Shown: positions 10,701-21,834 of the stretch, piece by piece
How the letters are laid out: every line of letters begins with the position of its first letter
Numbering within the stretch: the first letter of the stretch is position 1
Assembly: GCA_900291925.1 (NCBI GenBank)
Contig: UWYS01000010.1
Span: 1-64,000, forward strand
Reading direction: 5' to 3'
Source: Thecaphora thlaspeos
Taxonomy: Eukaryota; Basidiomycota; Ustilaginomycetes; Urocystidales; Glomosporiaceae
Length of the DNA: 64,000 nt
Translations under genes and position numbers: made by a program
Notes under the pieces: model-generated
The model's database searches: none
Told to the model about the DNA's origin: nothing
What the model saw: only the letters and a program-made list of their open reading frames with translations

Positions 10701-13700
10701 GGTCACCCACGCGGCCGAGGAGCAGGCGATCGAGGCGCGGACGGCCGTCGAGCGCCTTCGCACCCAGGCGGCCACGCTGCAGGCGGAGCGCGAGCTGTGG
10801 AAGTCGACCGAGGCCCGGCTGCTCGACGAGAACCGTGCGATGCAGGTTGAGCGCAGCGGCCTACAGGAGCTGATCCGGAGCACCCAGGCGATGCAGGCCG
10901 AGCTCGAGACACGAGGCGGCGACGTCCGTCTCCGGCTCGAGCAGGACGTCCGGCGGCTCCAGGAGTCCAACGACGATCTCAAGGCCAAACTCCACGACGA
11001 GACCGAGATGTACCGTCAGCTCAGCCTCCGGCGCGAGGTCGAGTCCAAAGACCTCCACGCCCGCATCGACCTGGCCGGCGTCGAGCTGAGCAACGCGCGC
11101 GAAGCGCTCGCCATCGCCCGGACCAGCGCCGACCAGACCCAGCTGCGCGTCGAGGACCTGGGCAAGCAGCTCGAGGTCGCGCGCGCCAAGCTCGATGTCT
11201 ACGAGCGGCGCGAGCAGATGGCTCGCGACCCGGTCGGTTTCCAGGCGCAGCCGCAGGTCCAGCTCTCGAGGGAGGAGCAGCTCGAGATTGAGCTCGCCGA
11301 CCTTCGCGCCGGACGCGCCGCCGCCCAGGTCGAGGTGCAGCAGGCCCGCATCCGCGTCGACCAGTCGCAGCAGCTGCTGGCCGAGAAGGAGGTCCAGCTC
11401 GAGGCGCTCAGGAAGGCGCACGACGAACACCTTGCCGCTAGCGAATCGTCGCTCGCCGCTCGCAGCTCCGAGATTGCCGCCCTCCAGGTCCAGGTTCAGA
11501 CGCTCGCCGTCGACCTGGCCAGCGCCCAGGGCCAGTCGCAGACGCTCCAAGCGCAGCTGGAGAAGCAGCGGACCGAATTTGTCGCTGATCGCAAGTCGCT
11601 TGAGGACGCGATCGCCCAGCTCGGCTCGGTCGAGGAGAGGGCCAAGGCGGAGCAGGAGGACGTTCGCGGCGAAATTCGCAAGCACATCAAGAGCGCCAAG
11701 GACGCCGAGGCGCGGCTGGTCGAGGCTGAGAAGAGCAGGGAGGCACTTGCGGCCGAGGGCAACGAGGCGAAGGAGCAGCTGCAGCGGGTCAGGCAGGAGA
11801 TCGTCGCTGTGCGGAGCCAGAAGGACCGCGCCGAGGCTGAGTGGGGCAGGGAAAAGGCCGGCTGGGAGAGTGTGCGACAGGGCTTGGAGAAGGAGAAGAG
11901 CGACCTGCAGAGGCGAATCGACGATCTCGGCGTCCAAAACCAGATCCTACACTCTCATCTCGAGATGGTCAGTGCGCAGGCCAACTCGATCCGACAGGCG
12001 GCCGCCGAACCGCCGCTCCCGGCAGCCTCTCCGGTGGCCGAAGAGCCAAACCCGACTGCGATGGAGGTCGACGGGCCCGCACCAGCTCCCGCCGCGCAGG
12101 CCTTCAAGGAAGGTGACGAGCCCTCCAGCGACGCAGCAGCACCCGGCCCCACCGCCGATGCCGCCACCGAAGGTGAGGGTCAGGGCGAAGGCGAGGGCGA
12201 GGCGGCGACCGCGGCGACAACGGCCGAGACGACTGATGCTGCAGCCCCGGCAGCGACAGGTAGCGCGACGAAAGCAGAGGCGCTCACGTCCGCGACCGCT
12301 CCCGCGCCTGGCATCGCCGCCGCCGTCGTCGCCGCGACGGCCTCAAAGAGCCACATCGACGAGCTGCACGAGGTCATCAAGTACCTGCGCCGCGAAAAGG
12401 AGATTGTCGACCTGCAGATGGAGCTCAACAAGCAGGAGATGGCGCGGCTCAAGCAGTCGCTCAACCATGCCAACAAGACGCTCGACGAGACGCGCACCCA
12501 GCTGAGCGAGGAGCGATCGCGCAGCACCGGGGCCATCGCTAGCGCTGGGCAGCACGCCGAGCTCCTCGAAAAGATCAACGAGCTCAATGTGCTGCGCCAG
12601 ACAAACGCGTCGCTCAACGAGGCAGCCGAAAAAAGCGGCAAGCGCATCGCCCAGCTCGAGGCGCTCGCCGCGACGGCCAACGGCGAGCTGCAGCCGCTCA
12701 AGGAGCAGCAGATGAACGCCCAGGTCGAGCTCGAGGCATGCCAGGCGCAGCTCAACGTCGTCCAGGAGGACAACAAGCGATGGCAGGCGCGCGCCCAGAG
12801 CCTGCTCCAGACCCACGGTATTGGCGACGAGATGAAGAAGGTTGAGGAGCAGAAGGTCGAGGCACAGCATAAGGTCGAGGAGATCGAGGCCAGACTCGCC
12901 GAACAGACGGAAGAGGCGAGTTGTCGGGTCGTGGCGCACGTTCACATGCCGAGCCCCCTTCCCTGGCTGACCCAATTTTCCCCACTTGACTCGCCTACAC
13001 CTTCACGTTGCCTTGCAGACCGAGGCTGTCCGGACCGAGCTGCAGACGTCCAAGAACAACTTTGAAAAGCTGCGCGAGCAGGTGCGCGCGCGCATCTCGA
13101 CCGAGAGGCGGGCGGTGGCCGAGTGGACCGAGAAGGCCACTACGCTGCAGCGCGAAAAGGACGAGACGGCGATCAGGCTCTCGCAGCTCGAGGCCAATGT
13201 CGCCAGCCTGACCGAGGAGCGCGACGGCCTCCGGCGCGAGCTTGATGCCGCTCGATCGGCCGCCGCCGATGCTGCCGACCCGACTCTGGCTACGGCCGCG
13301 ATGAAGACGGACGACAGCGAGATGGCGACCGACGCGCCCGCCGACTCGCTTGTCGAAAGGCAGCAGGCCGTCGAAGAGGCACTCGAGGCAGCGCGAAAGG
13401 AGTGGGACGAGGCCAAGGCGCAGCTCGTGAAGCAAAAGGCTGAGGCCGAGCTACTGCGCGACCGACACCTGCAGAAGGGCAAGGAGTTCCTGCGCAACCA
13501 GGTAAGTGCGGGGCTGGATCCACGAAGTCAATCTACGTCCCGTGCAGTTCGAGGGAAAAAACAAACAAAAACAAAAACAAAACAAAATACAGAGCAGCTG
13601 ACCCATGACACTTTTGACACTCTTCATCCTTCCTGCCCTCAGCGTGCCGCCGAGGCGACGGTCAAGCAGCACGAGGAGACGATCAAGCAGCTCAAGGAAG

Positions 13701-14878
13701 AGTTCGCCAACGATCACACCGACGCCATCGAGCGCGCCGTCGGCGAGAGGCTGGCCCAGCAGCAGCAGGCTGGCGGCAGCGGTGGCAGCGACTCTCACAC
13801 CTCGCTCGCCCAGCTCAAGGCGCGCGTCGCCGAGCTGGAGCAGGCGCTCGAGACGGCCAACCGACGAATCCAGGAGCTCGAGACGCAGCTCGCTTCGCAG
13901 CCCGCGGGCGCCGTCGGCGAAGGGCCGGCCGATTCCACGGCAGAGGTCCAGGAGCTGCACCGGAAACTGCGGACACAAGAGGAGGAACTGGCCGAGAAGT
14001 ACGCCGCGCAGCAAAAGGTGGCAGTCGAGGAGAGCTTCCTCAAAGGCAAAGCGAGCGGTATCGCCGAGGAAAGAGGAGGAGCAGGCGTAGCGGCTTCGAC
14101 GGAGACGGTCGAGGAGCAGGTGCAGCAACGGCTCAAGGCGGTCGAGGACGAGTGCGAGGCGGCGCGGCAGCAGGCGATCAAGGAAGCGGTGGACGCCAAA
14201 GAGCGCGAGCTCAAGGCGCAGCACGAGGAGCAGGCCAAGGCGCGCTTCGAGGCGGGCAAGAATGAGGCCAATCTGCGCAACCAGCTGATCGTCAAGCAGC
14301 GCGACAATCGAATCGCCAAGCTCCAGGCCGAGATTGCCGAGCTCAAGGGCGAAGGTGGGTCGCCCGCGCCCGCCGCTGTTGGAGCTCCGCCAGCAGCACC
14401 AGCAGCCGCAGCAACGATGGCGACGACGACGGTGAACGCTCCTTCCGGTATCCCCGTTGCCTCTGCTCCTTCGGGTCCCTCTCGACCGGGTGTATTCGCA
14501 CGCGGTGGCGGCACCGCGGCTCGAGGACGAGGAGCGGCCACAGGGATGGCCGTCCGACCTACGCCTACACCCACGGGACCTTCTGGCGCCGGTGCAGGCG
14601 CTGCTACGGGACCGGCACGGGGCGGTGGCCGCGGTGGCGCAGCGACACGAGGAGGCCGCGGAGGAGCGGCGACGGGTCGAGGTGGTGCGGGAGGACAGAC
14701 GACCGGAGCGAAACGAAAGCTTTCGGCGCAGGGTACCGCGGGTCAGGGCGCTGAGGGGGGAGGAGCGACGGCGGGGGCGGGGACGGGACAGGGTGCCGGA
14801 GCGACAGGTGCGGCGGCGGCAAAGAAGCAGAGGGCCGCCGGTGGACCTGTACCGCTCAAGAGACCCGGACCGCAGTAG
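7749..14878 (+). CDS. MLP1: Nucleoprotein TPR/Mlp1-type nuclear basket protein
   Basis: Four exons (7749-8687, 8824-12915, 13019-13501, 13643-14878) give about 2,249 aa, within the usual TPR/Mlp size. Almost the whole protein to about residue 1990 is heptad-rich coiled coil. The stretch near residue 1490 (LHEVIKYLRREKEIVDLQME) is the hallmark of the TPR/MLP1/MLP2 family domain. The C-terminal 170 residues are a Gly/Ala/Arg low-complexity tail with RGG-like repeats and basic patches. The family forms the nuclear-pore basket and acts in mRNA export quality control and chromatin tethering. The start is the ATG of MADQQPHQ; the in-frame TTG upstream is ignored. The second intron (12916-13018) uses GC-AG splicing: exon 2 ends at AG before GCGAGT, and only this junction keeps the coiled-coil frame with TEAVRTELQ. 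The third intron has no stop and a length divisible by three. Confidence 0.92.
12916..13018 (+). other. Non-canonical GC-AG intron in TPR/Mlp1
   Basis: The donor is AG|GCGAGT and the acceptor TTGCAG, 103 nt apart. Joining these restores a phase-0 coiled-coil frame. The nearby GT dinucleotides give the wrong phase or, where phase fits, poor donors such as GTCGTG. Confidence 0.75.
13502..13642 (+). other. TPR/Mlp1 intron 3, 141 nt, open in frame, A-rich
   Basis: GTAAGT donor and CCCTCAG acceptor. It contains an A-rich ACAAAA-type block at 13555-13588, unusual in this GC-rich locus. Its length is a multiple of three without an in-frame stop, so retention would insert 47 residues. Confidence 0.8.
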
Positions 14879-15165
14879 CTGTGAGGAGTATATGCAACCT
14901 TTGCCTATGCTAGAACGTTTAAAAGGTTCATGGACCGTCAGAAAAACATGTTTGGACCTCAAATCACGGCTGTCGATGAGGTAGGGCCGTCCATCGAGCA
15001 AAGACCTCATAAACAAGGAAAGCAAATGAATTGTCCATTACCTATCCGACTGCGAAAGTGTAAGCGAACTAAGAACCATTCCATCGAAAGGGCACAAGAG
15101 AGGGGATGGTAGGGGTATGTAACACACGACAACAGAAGCGGCCAAGGAGGGTGGGAGGGGAGTGA

Positions 15166-18100
15166 TCAATCGATATACTCAAACTGTCCCCAGCCGCCTC
15201 CTCCACTCGACGGTGGCTGTGAGGGCCTATACTGTCCCTGTCCCTGTCGCTGCGGCTGTTGCAGAGGAGCGTGAGGAGGTGCGACAGATGCACCTCTTGG
15301 TTGTCCATACGAATCACGTCTGGATGACGAAGGGAGGTTCGTATACCTATCTTCTCCTCTTTCTCCTCCTCCTGGGACTGGTGCGGATACACGTCGATTC
15401 GACGACGAGACGAAGCGAGGATCTTGGTACGATGGCGAGGCGTAGGTCGTGTACGCCTGAGAGGTCGAAAAAGGTGGAGAATCGGAGTAGACGTCTCCAT
15501 AGCCTCCACCGGTGGCGACGGCGACGGCGCCGGGACGCGCGTGCGGGTGAGGTGCAGAATGTTGACGAGGTACGGCCGACGGTGGGGGAACGTGGTGCAT
15601 CGATGCACGCTGCGGACGAGGACCATACGATCCTTGACCCTGCATCGACATCGATATCTGTCCATATCCACGCCCACCACCACCACCACCACCGGGTGTG
15701 GAGAAGGTGTCCACCCTCGCCCTCACCCCAGACTGCCTGACCACTTGGTCCCTCGTTACTATCGATCCAACTTCAAACGACGTCCCACCCAACAAAGTCG
15801 CACCTGTCGTTGTTGGTCGACTAGTGATGCTCATTTTTTCGTTCCACGAAGACCGAGCGGCGGCGGAAGCGGTGGTTGGAGCGACGTTTTGTGCAGCAAC
15901 GGTAAAAGGGTCAGGAGAAGCCAGAGAACGGAGCTGGAAAGGTGCGGGCAGAGGGGTCTGGAGGTCTCTAGGTCCTTTGAAGGATTTGACGACCGGGGGC
16001 GAAGAGATGGCGGGAGTGGCTGAAGCTGAAACTGCTGTGGCGGCGGCGGCGTCGGACGCTTGCTTGGCTTTCCACTGCGCAGTCGACATCCCGCCTATCA
16101 CAACCGTCGCTTTTCGTTCGGGTTTAGCGCCGGTCGACGTTGGCCGCGAAGCGGCCTTGTGAGGTACGATGGGCGGCGCAGCGGCAGATCCGATCTTCTT
16201 CGCCGCATCACCACCACCGCCACCAGGCGGCGGGAAGTTGTCGGACGCCCTCCTCGCCTGCTTCGCCTGCGCCGACGGCGGGTCAGAGAAACGGATACTA
16301 CCCCTCGACTGATTCGCTGCGCTTCCGAGGGACGGCGACCTCGTCATCTCGGGTGCTGCTGATGTGGCGCCGACTGCTGGCGTCGCCTTGCCGCTATTCG
16401 CCTCGCCCTCTTGTCCGTACGGGTAGCGCGCGGGCGAGAGAGGAGAAGGGATGACGATCTTGATCTGTTTCCCCTTCGGTCCCGATGCGGCCGGGAGAGC
16501 CTTTTTCGTCAGGGGCGGGAGAGATATGGGCGGGAGGTCGTCGATTGGCACGTGAGATGGCGCAGGAGCGGGGGCGGGAGCGGTCGAAGAGGCAACGAGA
16601 GAGCCGGCAGCAGAGACGAACTGTTGGCTGCTGTGCGAAGATGCGCTGGGCTGGGAGGGTGAGGAACGAGGGACAGAGGCGACGTGTGCCGTTGCGGTAG
16701 GACGACGCGAGAGGGCGCTCGACGTCTCGCTGGGGACGATGCTGGCCTGCTGCGAGGACGCGGCCATCGAGGCCGGGTACGGCGCGAGGTTAGTGCGTTT
16801 CTCGTTCGTTAGCCTCATCAGCGACGCCTTGGGCTGGACTGACAGCGGACGTGCAGCGCTGGAGTCCACGGTCAATACTGCGCTGGCCGCTGCGGTTGCG
16901 GCAGGTGCGCCATTTCGCAGCGCCGTCTGGGCCACGTGACGCTCCGAAGCGGTCATCGAGTCGGGATGGGTGCTTATGAGACGCGATAGCAGCGACTCGA
17001 CGTCCGGACTGATCGAGCTGAGCGACGTTGTCGGGCTGTCGATCTGTCCTTCGTCGTGGCGATCGGCGCCCGGTGCCGGCTGCTGCTGGCGAGCTGGCTG
17101 GCCGGCCTGGCGGTAGCGACCCTGGAGGTCGCGGCTGGATCCCCATGACCCTTCGGCAACCTGACCGAGCCGATGTGTCACCACCGGCGTCTGCGCCGAG
17201 CCCATGCCCGCGCCACCTTCGCCCTTCTCGGCGATAGCGGCTGTTGGCGGTTCAAACTCTTCGTCGTCTTCGTCGCCTTGATCGTTGTGCGAGTGGCCGC
17301 GGCTGTGCGAGCCAGAGAGACGGTTGCGCAAGGACCGCCACCAGCTCACCTCTGCTGGCAGCTGCGGGGCGGCGGCCGAGGGTGGCGGTCCGCCGTCGTC
17401 GGCGCTGAGATAGATGCTCTTTTCGCCGCTGGCGTCGTGCCCGTGACCGTGACCGTGGCTGTGGCGGGCCTGGACCTGTGGTGGGTGCGGCTGCAGCATC
17501 TCCTGATCAACAGGTCGGCCGTAGTTATTCCAGCCAAGCCAACCGGCAATCCCGGACGCGCCCACGCCAGCACCCACACCTGCGCCGCCGCCGCCGCTGC
17601 CTCGTCCCGCGGCTTCGATCGGCTCGTCGCCCTCTTCGACAGCGCTCAGGTCCATGTGCCGTCGAATCGTCCCGCGCCCGCTATCGGTGGCGACATGATC
17701 AAAGTCGATCGAAGGAGGCGCACCACCACCGACGGCAGATGAGGACGGGGCGCAGTGATGTTGCGTCAGCTCCGGGTAAAGATCCTCATGGCTGTCTGAG
17801 CCGATGTTGTACATCCTCGAGACATAGTCGAGCGACGCGTTGGTGCCCGACTCGCTGCGACGATAGCGCGGAGCGGACGAAAGCAGGCAGTCGGCCTCGT
17901 CCTCTTCGTCGACGGCAGCCGCGAGCTTCTCGAGGTCGGACAGCCCGCGCGGTCGACGGCGGCCGTCCTTGCCGCCAGCGTCGCTGCTGCCCTTTGTGCC
18001 CGATGCGGCGGCCTCCCTCATCCCGTTGCCGCCAGCTGCGTCGTGCATCTCGTCGAGCGGGTGCTTCCAGTAGCTCTTCTGCTCGGACCGCTCGAGCTCC

Positions 18101-19218
18101 ATCTCGCGCTCGAGGTCGGCCTTGCGGTCCCTGCCGAGCGCCCTCTCAAGGTGGGCGTAGCGGTCGGCGCGGATGTCCTCGGCGAGGGTGAAGTTGCGCC
18201 CCTTGCGGCGCGCGCGCATGTAATTTGTCGAATCCTTCATCTCCCAGAACCAGTCGCGGAAGTCGAGCACATTGAGCATCGCTTTACCGCGCAGCGTCAT
18301 CCTGCTGCGGTCGGCGGGGCGGTAGGGGAGGTAGCTGAACGCCTTGATGTGGATGAAGCCAAAGAGGAGCATCCAGAAGCACTGAAGGAGCGCATTGATC
18401 CCGACCTGTATGGCCTCGGCGGAGAAGTACTCGGTGTTCTTGATGACGCCAAAAGAGACGAGAAAGGTGAGGAAGGTGTCCTGCCAAAAGGTGATGAAGA
18501 CGATCGTCTTGATGGCGAGGAATTTGAGGATGGGCTGGTAGGGGTCGACGAGGTGGCGGATGGGGTAGTAGAAGGCGATGAGACAGTACATTGCAACGGT
18601 GACCGAGATCGAGATGAGGAGGGTGCACCAGACGTGTCCGAACCACGGCATCCAGCTGGCGAGGCAGTAGAGGTCAAAATACTCGAGCCCGACGGCGGCG
18701 AGGGTGCAGACGGGCCGGACGATGGCGTACTGAAGGACGCTGATCTTCATGAGCCAGAGGAAGTGCATCCCCTCTGGACGGTACTTCCAGCGTCCCAAGG
18801 GCCAGACCCACTTGCCGACGTCGAGGTTGCGGAAGACGGCATGTTGCTCTGCGCGTGTGTCGCCGGTGTAGGCGACGAGGAGATAGAAGAAACTTGTGAC
18901 TAGGACGGCCTCGTAGCAGTCGCGGATGGTCTGGTAGTAGAGGGCCTCGTGGTAGAAGAGGTAGCTCATCCACGAGACGATAGCGTAGATGGGGACCATG
19001 ATGAGGAGGCGGACAATGTGACGCTGCTGCGAGGGGAGGGTGTAGTAGGTGAGGTGCTTCCAAATGAGCCAGATGCTCGCGATGGTCGCAATGAGGGCCA
19101 TGATGCCGCAGACGATCCAGCCGACGTCGTGTGCCTTGAAGTCGATTTGGCCGCTTTGGAAGAAGGGCTTGGGATCCTCGGGCGCCTCCCAGGCGACGGG
19201 GCAGGTCATGTTGACCAT
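15166..19218 (-). CDS. TMEM184/OST-alpha family seven-TM protein with long tail
   Basis: A single 1,350-aa frame starting MVNMTCPVAWEAP. The first roughly 320 residues carry about seven hydrophobic segments (for example VGWIVCGIMALIATIASIWL, IVRLLIMVPIYAIVSWMSYL and the VLVTSFFYLLVAYTG region). This matches the solute-transporter-alpha (DUF300, TMEM184 / organic solute transporter alpha) family, including the second-loop SQQRHIVRLL element. The remaining roughly 1,000 residues are Ser/Pro/Gly/Ala-rich, probably cytosolic and disordered, with a His/Gly cluster (HSHGHGHGHDASG) and a run of Gly encoded by CAC-type repeats near 15677-15697. Family members are usually a few hundred residues, so this tail is unusually long. 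Yeast and plant relatives sit in vacuolar or endomembranes; substrate and location here are unknown. It is convergent with the TPR/Mlp1 gene, 287 bp between stop codons. Confidence 0.88.
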   Translation of the reverse strand: MVNMTCPVAWEAPEDPKPFFQSGQIDFKAHDVGWIVCGIMALIATIASIWLIWKHLTYYTLPSQQRHIVRLLIMVPIYAIVSWMSYLFYHEALYYQTIRDCYEAVLVTSFFYLLVAYTGDTRAEQHAVFRNLDVGKWVWPLGRWKYRPEGMHFLWLMKISVLQYAIVRPVCTLAAVGLEYFDLYCLASWMPWFGHVWCTLLISISVTVAMYCLIAFYYPIRHLVDPYQPILKFLAIKTIVFITFWQDTFLTFLVSFGVIKNTEYFSAEAIQVGINALLQCFWMLLFGFIHIKAFSYLPYRPADRSRMTLRGKAMLNVLDFRDWFWEMKDSTNYMRARRKGRNFTLAEDIRADRYAHLERALGRDRKADLEREMELERSEQKSYWKHPLDEMHDAAGGNGMREAAASGTKGSSDAGGKDGRRRPRGLSDLEKLAAAVDEEDEADCLLSSAPRYRRSESGTNASLDYVSRMYNIGSDSHEDLYPELTQHHCAPSSSAVGGGAPPSIDFDHVATDSGRGTIRRHMDLSAVEEGDEPIEAAGRGSGGGGAGVGAGVGASGIAGWLGWNNYGRPVDQEMLQPHPPQVQARHSHGHGHGHDASGEKSIYLSADDGGPPPSAAAPQLPAEVSWWRSLRNRLSGSHSRGHSHNDQGDEDDEEFEPPTAAIAEKGEGGAGMGSAQTPVVTHRLGQVAEGSWGSSRDLQGRYRQAGQPARQQQPAPGADRHDEGQIDSPTTSLSSISPDVESLLSRLISTHPDSMTASERHVAQTALRNGAPAATAAASAVLTVDSSAARPLSVQPKASLMRLTNEKRTNLAPYPASMAASSQQASIVPSETSSALSRRPTATAHVASVPRSSPSQPSASSHSSQQFVSAAGSLVASSTAPAPAPAPSHVPIDDLPPISLPPLTKKALPAASGPKGKQIKIVIPSPLSPARYPYGQEGEANSGKATPAVGATSAAPEMTRSPSLGSAANQSRGSIRFSDPPSAQAKQARRASDNFPPPGGGGGDAAKKIGSAAAPPIVPHKAASRPTSTGAKPERKATVVIGGMSTAQWKAKQASDAAAATAVSASATPAISSPPVVKSFKGPRDLQTPLPAPFQLRSLASPDPFTVAAQNVAPTTASAAARSSWNEKMSITSRPTTTGATLLGGTSFEVGSIVTRDQVVRQSGVRARVDTFSTPGGGGGGGRGYGQISMSMQGQGSYGPRPQRASMHHVPPPSAVPRQHSAPHPHARPGAVAVATGGGYGDVYSDSPPFSTSQAYTTYASPSYQDPRFVSSSNRRVSAPVPGGGERGEDRYTNLPSSSRRDSYGQPRGASVAPPHAPLQQPQRQGQGQYRPSQPPSSGGGGWGQFEYID

Positions 19219-19733
19219 GATGGACGACGGTCCAGTGGCGGCTAGCCTAGCCTACCGGCTCTCCAACGGGGTTGCTGGACGAGCGCAGCGGGTGATAGGC
19301 CGCGTCTGACGTCTCCGTGGGTGTTGGTGGCAGCAACGGTGGTGGTGGTGGTCGGGGTCGGGGGGAGGTAGCGTATGGATAGCGTGTGCTGCGCGCGGGC
19401 TGGGCTGGGCGTAGGTTGGCGTCGTTTGCAGCGAGCGATGCGCCTGGACAGTGCACGCTTGGGACGCGCCCAGCACCGGCAGGCTGCACGAGTCCCCTGT
19501 CTTTTTCCTCGTCCTTTTCTCCGCTCCACACACCCGCGCAACTCTTACCCCCCTCACCACGTCGGCCCGCACAGCACCACCGAGGCCGCCCTGACCCGAT
19601 GCTGCTCGCCCTCTCGCCTCACCCTCAGCCCGACGATGCTATGTAGCCTGAAATCACTATTGCTCGAGCGTCTAATAGAAGTCACACCTCTACAGCAATT
19701 CTCCCCTCCCCCCTCCCCCCTCCCTGTCGCCCA
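19219..19733. other. Intergenic between OST-alpha-like gene and dehydrogenase
   Basis: About 515 bp containing the promoter of the minus-strand membrane protein and the 3' UTR of the dehydrogenase. It includes a short GGT-rich run at about 19325-19370. No gene was seen. Confidence 0.5.
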
Positions 19734-20960
19734 TTACTGGTGCTCCTTGACGAGGAATGTCGGCTTGCCGCTCTCGAGCACCGCCTTGATGCTCCCAAAC
19801 ACCTGCACCTCCATCTTCTTTTGCGTCTCGCACGTCTCCGTACCCATGTGCGGCAGCAGGATGCAGTTGTCCATTGCCACCAGTCGAGCGTCGATGCTCG
19901 GCTCAGCCGGGTACACGTCCAGACCCGCCGACGAGAGCTGCAGCACCGCACCAGCACAAGATAAGGCGCAAGGAACAAGGACAGCGCGTCAGTCAGCTTG
20001 CCCCTTCTGCCGCGACGATCTTGGTCCCGCCTTGCGTTGCACCGCACCGCACCGCATCGCATGCTTACCTTGCCGCTCTCGAGCGCCTTGATCAGCTCCT
20101 CTTCGTCCACCACCCCGCCCCTCGCCGTGTTGACCAGGATGGCACCGTCCTTCATCTGTCCAAACTGCTCCTTGCCGAAGCTCTTCTCCGTCTCCTTGTT
20201 GAGTGGCAGATTGAGCGAGACCACGTCGGCACGCTTCAGCAGCTCCTCCTGCGTGGCCACGTACTCCCAGCTCGCCTGCGCCTTGGGGTTGCGGTTACGG
20301 TTGTGGTAGATGATGCGCATGTCAAACGTCTCCGCCCTCTTGGCCAGCGCCGATCCGATCCCGCCCATGCCAATGATGCCCAGCACCTTGCTCTCCGGGT
20401 CGTGCGCCGGCTTCAGGCCGGACTTCCACTTGCCCTCGCGAGCATTCTTCTCGGCACGGTAGAATTGGCGCAGGGAGGCAAGGACGAGGAACATTGCCAC
20501 GTCGGCCGTCGCATCGTCGACAGCGGCCGGAGTGTGGCTCACGTGGATCCCGCGCGACTTGGCAGCCGCAACGTCGATCTGGTCGTAACCCGCCCCGTTG
20601 TGGCAGATCGACTTGAGCGTAGACGGAAGGTGCGAGATGAGATCCGAGTCAAAGACTCCGATCGAAGAGGCAGAGTCGTTGTGGCGATAGATGGCGACAA
20701 TCTGGGAGTAGCGGCCGCCCGAGACGCACTCCCTGTAGAAGTCCTCTCGCGTAGGCGTGTCGAGGTGCTGCGAGGTATCCCAAAGGGCAGGTACAAAGGT
20801 GCGGTCAGTCAGCCAGAGGGCCAACAATGCTGCACAGAGGGAGCAACTTGGGACAGCAACACCGACTTACCAGCACCTCGGCAACAGCACCGAGGTCCTC
20901 GTCCAGCTCGCGGTGGGCGTGGACGATCTTGCCGCAAATCAGAACCTGGGGCTTGGACAT
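19734..20960 (-). CDS. D-2-hydroxyacid dehydrogenase (glyoxylate/hydroxypyruvate reductase type)
   Basis: Three exons (20960-20871, 20767-20069, 19937-19734), all phase 0, encode 330 aa, normal for the family. The NAD(P)-binding glycine motif is G163-M-G165-G-I-G168 in KVLGIIGMGGIGSALAKRA, followed by a basic RIIYHNRNRN turn suggestive of NADP(H) preference. The catalytic triad is readable: Arg246 in NTARGGVVDEEE, Glu275 in DVYPAEPS and His293 in LLPHMGTET. Such enzymes reduce glyoxylate, hydroxypyruvate or other 2-oxoacids to D-2-hydroxyacids. The fungal branch includes yeast Gor1, but substrate cannot be set from sequence. The start MSKPQVLICGKI gives a typical N-terminal beta strand. A neighbouring gene with a related function is not apparent. 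Confidence 0.93.
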
Positions 20961-21834
20961 CGTGGGCGTGTCTCGAGCGTGGCGATGTGGATAGGTATCG
21001 TGGTGAACGGGAAAAGGCGATGGTTGGTGGGCGAGAGAGATGAGACGATCAAGACGAAGGGGTAGGACTGTAAAGAAGGCTCGCTGCTCGACCTTTATAC
21101 CAACGAGGAGCGTTGGCTGCGCAGTGCCGTGGGGTCGCAGAGTGGCGGTGGTCTGCGTGGGGTCGGCCAGAAGACCCACATTCGGCCCCCCACGCTGTCG
21201 CTCCCCCTCCTCCCCAGCGGGGGAGCGTCCCCGGCCTCCACGCGGCGTGCCAAACGAGCGCGCGCGGACCGGTCCGACGGTCCGCCCTTCGTTGCACCCC
21301 GATCCCCGTCGCTTCCGAACGGGATCAGGACACGCTGCTGGATCGGGGCGTTCCTTCAATTTCCTCGCCGCTCGCACCTCGACAGGTTGCCTCTGATGGC
21401 TGGCTGAGCTGCTGAGCTTCATGGAGGTCACGCCACGTACGCACGCACACGAGATCCTAGGCATCCATTCGTTGTATTCCTGTTCTTCATCTTCGTCCTA
21501 TTCGATTCGTTTTGCTATGCGTGCGGAGCAAGGCAGAGGGCCTCGGACCACACGCTTTCGTGAAATGGGCTCGCCCAGAGCCACACAGCGAGCGGGGCGA
21601 CGACAGAGAGCTGGAGAGAGCTGGCGAGACCTGGCCTCACAGCTTGGCTCTGTCTGTGGCAACATCTCCTGTCCATCTCATCACTCAGCCCTCATCATCT
21701 CGACCCTTTTCCTTGTGACCTCCTCGATCCGCCTCGCATTTTCTCCGAGCGTCACGGGATCGCCTCTTGATCTCCAACTCTCCGACTCTTCTCCCGCATG
21801 TTTGTTTGTCGTTCGTGAGTCTCTGCTGACGACC
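20961..21834. other. Intergenic between dehydrogenase and C9-methyltransferase
   Basis: About 874 bp holding the dehydrogenase promoter and the 3' UTR of the methyltransferase. GC-rich on the left, more pyrimidine-rich near 21680-21800. No gene or RNA was recognised. Confidence 0.5.

Noticed and set aside
10861..15025. Long minus-strand frames (for example 358 and 524 aa) opposite TPR/Mlp1
   Set aside because: Leu/Arg-rich mirror frames of a coiled-coil coding strand. They overlap introns without respecting them.
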